Translations under genes and position numbers: made by a program | Source of the DNA: Chloroflexota bacterium | Lineage (GTDB): Bacteria > Chloroflexota > Dormibacteria > Dormibacterales > Dormibacteraceae | Length of the DNA stretch: 32,420 bases | Direction of reading: 5' to 3' | NCBI GenBank assembly: GCA_005889085.1 | Contig: VBDS01000011.1 | Span: forward strand, 1 to 32,420 | The notes under the pieces: model-generated | What the model was told of the DNA's origin: nothing | The model's input: the letters and a program-made list of their open reading frames with translations, nothing else | Databases searched by the model: none | In this document: positions 29,325-32,420 of the stretch, in pieces | Position numbering within the stretch: position 1 is the stretch's first letter | Layout of the letters: each line of letters opens with the position of its first letter

Positions 29325-30011
29325 ATGCAGATGACTGAAGCAAGACGGTGGCGATTCAAGGGCCCCGAGATGGAAGGACCGATCGCGCGGTGGTACGCAC
29401 GCGTGCGAGGAACGAAGAGCCAGCTCGATGCGTACCGTGAGCAGGCCCGGCTCCTGACCAATGGCCTTCCGGACGGCACCCGGGTGCTCGAGGTTGCACC
29501 CGGGCCCGGGTACCTGGCGATCGAGATGGCGCGACTCGGAGGGTTTCATGTAACGGGCCTCGACATCAGCCACACGTTCGTCGAGATTGCCAGCGATAAC
29601 GCCCTCAAGGCGGGAGTGGCTGTTGAGTTCCGCCAGGGCGATGCGGCCCGAATGCCGTTCGAATCCGAGTCCTTCGACCTGGTCGTGTGCCAGGCCGCGT
29701 TCAAGAACTTCACACTGCCGGGCCGTGCGCTCGCGGAGATGCACAGAGTCCTGCGCGCGGGCGGGACGGCCGTGATCCAGGACATGAGCAAGGACGCAAC
29801 CCATGCCGACATCGAGGACGAGGTGAGGGACATGGACCTCGGCCGGTTCAGTGCGTTCACGACGAAGGCGACGCTCGAGATGCTCAAGCGCCGGGCGTAC
29901 TCATCGGGCCAGTTCGAACGGCTCGTTGCCGAGAGCCCGTTCAGGACGTGCGAGATCACCACCGAGGGGATCGGTCTCCAGGTGCAACTGAAGAAGGAGC
30001 AGAACCTGTGA
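29325..30011 (+). CDS. Class I SAM-dependent methyltransferase, operon partner of the MFS exporter
   Basis: 228 residues with SAM motif I VLEVAPGPGYLAIEMA, acidic strand-2 residue in VTGLDISHTF, QGDAARMPFESESFDLVV (motifs II-III region) and LRAGGTAVIQDMSK. It resembles UbiE/COQ5-like small-molecule methyltransferases; the acceptor is unknown. AAAGGAG lies 10 bases before ATG 29325, and ATG 29331 is an alternative. Its stop overlaps the MFS start (GTGA). Control by the divergent TetR-type regulator through the two palindromes suggests a role in detoxifying or modifying the exported compound. Confidence 0.87.
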   Translation: MQMTEARRWRFKGPEMEGPIARWYARVRGTKSQLDAYREQARLLTNGLPDGTRVLEVAPGPGYLAIEMARLGGFHVTGLDISHTFVEIASDNALKAGVAVEFRQGDAARMPFESESFDLVVCQAAFKNFTLPGRALAEMHRVLRAGGTAVIQDMSKDATHADIEDEVRDMDLGRFSAFTTKATLEMLKRRAYSSGQFERLVAESPFRTCEITTEGIGLQVQLKKEQNL

Positions 30012-31606
30012 CAAATATTCGCAACCACCCGATAGCCGCCCTGGGCGTCCTCGCCCTCGGCCTGTTCATGACCCTGCTCGACCTGACCATCGTGAACATC
30101 GCCATCCCCTCGATCCTCGACGGGCTGCACGCCAGCCTGGACCAGGTCCTGTGGGTTCTGAACGCCTACAGCCTTCTCTACGCCGTCCTGCTCATCACAT
30201 CGGCGCGGCTCGGCGACATCTACGGCCCGCGCAACGTATTCGCCGCAGGCATCGTGATCTTCACTGTCGCGTCAGGCTTGAGCGCTCTTGCCCAGGACCC
30301 GACGCAGCTCATCGTGGCCCGCGCCCTGCAGGGACTCGGCGCCGCGGTGATCGCGCCGCAAGGCCTGCCGCTCATGCTCACCCTGTTCCCGGCCGATAGG
30401 CGCGGCGGGGTGTTCGCGATCTACGGAACGGTCGCCGGGCTTGCCGTGATCGCCGGCCCCACCGTCGGCGGCGTGCTCGTGAGCCACTTCGGCTGGCGCT
30501 CGATCTTCACCGTCAACCTTCCCATCGGCGTCATCGTCCTGGCGCTCGCGATGCTCGTCATCCCCGACCTCCGCCCTGGACGGCGCCATCGCCTCGACTT
30601 TGCGGGAGTCGGACTCGCCACCGCCGGCCTCCTTGGCGTCATTTACGGCCTGATCGAAGGCCAGCGCTACGACTGGGGCGTCGTGACCGGGATCATCACG
30701 ATCCCCGAGATCATCGGGGCCGGCGTTCTGTTGCTCGCCGCCTTCCTCTACTACCAGGCGCGCCGGCAGGACGCCGAGCCGCTTCTGAACTTTGCCGTCT
30801 TCAAGGACCGCAACTTCGCACTGGCGACTCTCGTCATGGCAGCGATGGGATTCGCGATCCTCGGCCTCTATCTGCCGCTCACGATCTACCTACAGTCGGT
30901 GCTCGGCCTCAGCGCAATCGACGCCGGCCTCACGGTCGCGATCCAGCCGTTCACGACCATGCTCACCTCTGGCGTGGCCGCGGGCCTCAGCCAGAGGATC
31001 AACGGCAAATATCTGCTCGTCCCAGGTCTGCTCGCGCTTGCCGCGGGAAGCGGATACATCGACTGGGCGGCGCACGCCAGCTCCGGCCGCTGGGACTTCG
31101 TCCCGGGCCTCGTTGTCAGCGGCCTGGGCATGGGCTTCATCTGGACTCCGATTTTCAGCCTCGCCACACGCGACATTCCCGCCCACCTGGGAGGTGTCGC
31201 GTCGGGAGTCGTCAACACGATCCAGGAGCTGGGCGGTGTTCTAGCGAGCGCGATCGTCGGAGCCTTCCTGCAAAACCGTCTCGCTCTCGCCTTGCACGAC
31301 CAGGCGGCAGCTGCGTCAGGCCAGCTGCCCGAGCAGTACAGGGCTTCCTTCGTCGCCGGTTTCAGCCACGCCGCACATTCAGGCTTCGAGGTCGGCGCCG
31401 GACAATCCGGCGTGAGCCTGCAGCTCCCGGCGCAGGTCCAGGCCCTTGCGCACTACGTCTTCACGCACGCGTTCGTCGATGCCATGCACCCGACCCTGGT
31501 GCTGCCGATCGTGGTGCTCATCGCGGCCGCGGTCGCGGCGGGCTTCATGCGGGCCCACCCCCGCGTCCAGGTCCTGGTCGACGAGGAGGAAGCGGCCGTA
31601 GCCTAA
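30008..31606 (+). CDS. MFS multidrug exporter of the DHA2 (EmrB/QacA, 14-helix) type
   Basis: 532 residues, the usual length of 14-helix drug:H+ antiporters. The first helix carries FMTLLDLTIVNIAIPSI (motif D1 with the membrane Asp), motif A is SARLGDIYGPRNVF, the loop-4 region is ARALQGLGAAVIAPQ and motif C is AGPTVGGVLVSHFGWR. About 14 hydrophobic segments are visible. GTG 30008 overlaps the methyltransferase stop (GTGA), so both are co-translated and should share the TetR-type control. The substrate is unknown. The C-terminal loop before the last helix is unusually Ala/Gln/Ser-rich. Confidence 0.93.
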   Translation: MTNIRNHPIAALGVLALGLFMTLLDLTIVNIAIPSILDGLHASLDQVLWVLNAYSLLYAVLLITSARLGDIYGPRNVFAAGIVIFTVASGLSALAQDPTQLIVARALQGLGAAVIAPQGLPLMLTLFPADRRGGVFAIYGTVAGLAVIAGPTVGGVLVSHFGWRSIFTVNLPIGVIVLALAMLVIPDLRPGRRHRLDFAGVGLATAGLLGVIYGLIEGQRYDWGVVTGIITIPEIIGAGVLLLAAFLYYQARRQDAEPLLNFAVFKDRNFALATLVMAAMGFAILGLYLPLTIYLQSVLGLSAIDAGLTVAIQPFTTMLTSGVAAGLSQRINGKYLLVPGLLALAAGSGYIDWAAHASSGRWDFVPGLVVSGLGMGFIWTPIFSLATRDIPAHLGGVASGVVNTIQELGGVLASAIVGAFLQNRLALALHDQAAAASGQLPEQYRASFVAGFSHAAHSGFEVGAGQSGVSLQLPAQVQALAHYVFTHAFVDAMHPTLVLPIVVLIAAAVAAGFMRAHPRVQVLVDEEEAAVA

Positions 31607-31616
31607 CCTTTGATCG

Positions 31617-32420
31617 ATGGCGAAGAAGCTCGCCGAGTACGAAGCCAAGAGAGACTTCAAGAAGACGCCGGAACCAGGCGCTCGGGTGCCAAAGAAGGCA
31701 GCCCGGGCGCCTCGGTTCGTCGTTCAGGAGCACCACGCCCGAAGGCTGCATTGGGACTTCCGCCTGGAGAAGGACGGCGTGGGCGTGTCCTGGGCTGTCC
31801 CGAAAGGCATTCCACCCGATCCGAAGCAGAACCACCTCGCCGTCCACGTCGAGGACCACCCGCTCGAATACTTCAAGTTCGCGGGCGAGATTCCAAAAGG
31901 CGAATACGGCGGTGGACAGGTTTTGATCTGGGACGAAGGGACTTACGACCCGGTCAAGTGGTCAGACCGCGAGGTGATGATCGACCTCCACGGCAATCGG
32001 CTGAAGGGCCGCTACGTCCTCTTCAAGACCAACGGTGAGAACTGGATGATCCACCGGATGGATCCGCCCCAGGATCCAGACCGCAAGCCCATGCCCCAGA
32101 AAGTCGAGCCGATGCTGGCCAGACTCTCGCCAAAGCTTCCGGCACCGGACGCCGCGTGGGGATTCGAGTTCAAGTGGGACGGCATTCGGGCGGTCGCATT
32201 CGTGGAGGGCGGCCGGGTGAGGCTGCAGAGCCGCACCGGTGAAGACATCACGCCACGCTATCCAGAGATCCACGCCATGGGCCGCGCCCTTGGCTCACGA
32301 GAAGTGATCCTCGACGGCGAGATCGTCGCGCTCGACGAAAAGGGGCGGCCGAGCTTCGAAGAGATCCAGCAGCGGATGGGCCTCACGTCCGAGTCGGAGA
32401 TCCGGCGCAAGATGAAAAAC
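31617..32420 (+). CDS. ligD: LigD-type protein: 3'-phosphoesterase plus ATP-dependent DNA ligase (cut by right edge)
   Basis: 268 codons are visible and the gene continues past the window. Residues about 30-150 are the LigD 3'-phosphoesterase domain: FVVQEHHARRLHWDFRLE, WAVPKGIPPDPKQNHLAVHVEDHP (split), GEIPKGEYGGGQVLIWDEG and LKGRYVLFKT. From about residue 165 the ligase domain starts, with the adenylated lysine in FEFKWDGIRA, followed by RLQSRTGEDIT, YPEI and LDGEIVALDEKGRPSFEEIQQR (split). A polymerase domain, if any, would have to be C-terminal, as it is not N-terminal here. LigD seals double-strand breaks with Ku in non-homologous end joining; no ku gene is visible. ATG 31617 lies 10 bases after the MFS stop. 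Confidence 0.92.
   Translation, partial: MAKKLAEYEAKRDFKKTPEPGARVPKKAARAPRFVVQEHHARRLHWDFRLEKDGVGVSWAVPKGIPPDPKQNHLAVHVEDHPLEYFKFAGEIPKGEYGGGQVLIWDEGTYDPVKWSDREVMIDLHGNRLKGRYVLFKTNGENWMIHRMDPPQDPDRKPMPQKVEPMLARLSPKLPAPDAAWGFEFKWDGIRAVAFVEGGRVRLQSRTGEDITPRYPEIHAMGRALGSREVILDGEIVALDEKGRPSFEEIQQRMGLTSESEIRRKMKN

Noticed and set aside
1-32420. CRISPR arrays, insertion sequences, tRNA or rRNA genes
   Set aside because: No regularly spaced repeats, transposase motifs or RNA gene signatures were seen on either strand by eye.

Overview
GC-rich chromosomal DNA from a bacterium. The gene content is typical of the Actinomycetota / Dormibacterota / Chloroflexota neighbourhood: a UPF0182 membrane protein, a DUF3052-like protein, an F420-type luciferase-like oxidoreductase, a double-domain ThyX, a ClgR-like regulator beside ClpP, a PE-LIG type LigD, and many GTG/TTG starts with 4-base gene overlaps. 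That placement is inference from families, not a measured taxonomy. There is no rRNA, tRNA, CRISPR array, transposase or phage structural gene. Coding density is very high, and the only non-coding stretches are short regulatory gaps.

Layout. (1) 1-4035, minus: a tight operon of double-domain ThyX, a tiny Arg-rich protein, isoaspartyl peptidase and a ThDP enzyme that runs off the left edge. (2) 4213-12631, plus: SAM methyltransferase, GNAT, FAD/NAD oxidoreductase, SRPBCC protein, ClgR-like XRE regulator, ClpP, NAD-dependent epimerase-like protein and UPF0182. (3) 12617-14588: Pcm (minus), divergent from a nuclease-like/HPRT fusion and a small unknown protein. (4) 14776-16404, plus: a possible leader peptide and palindromic promoter, thiolase and cupin. 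(5) 16363-18376, minus: GAF-GGDEF protein and 3-methyladenine DNA glycosylase. (6) 18453-21613, plus: class I aldolase, MBL hydrolase, small membrane protein, DUF3052-like protein, SSAT-like GNAT and an unknown protein. The first five are joined by 4-base stop/start overlaps and the sixth begins directly after a stop codon. (7) 21610-23701: LLM oxidoreductase (minus), UppP and a small membrane protein (plus). (8) 23710-27871, minus: VirB2-like and VirB6/TrbL-like membrane proteins, an M23 endopeptidase, a tail-less SSB, an unknown protein and an FAD oxidoreductase. (9) 28059-31606: a TetR-type regulator with a beta-rich C-terminal domain, divergent from a methyltransferase and an MFS exporter, with two matching palindromic operators between them. 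(10) 31617 to the right edge: the start of a LigD-type DNA repair ligase.

The most unusual items are the miniature type IV secretion-like module (25.2-27.9 kb), whose first gene has a hairpin that would hide its ribosome binding site; the TetR/beta-domain fusion with its duplicated operator; the nuclease-like/HPRT fusion; several genes whose conserved N-termini begin without ATG/GTG/TTG, apparently at CTG (two as CTGA overlaps) or at a mutated GTG (GTAA); and a dispersed-repeat-like palindrome translated inside thyX. Protein damage control recurs: both an isoaspartyl methyltransferase and an isoaspartyl peptidase are present, along with ClpP. DNA repair is represented by AAG and LigD.
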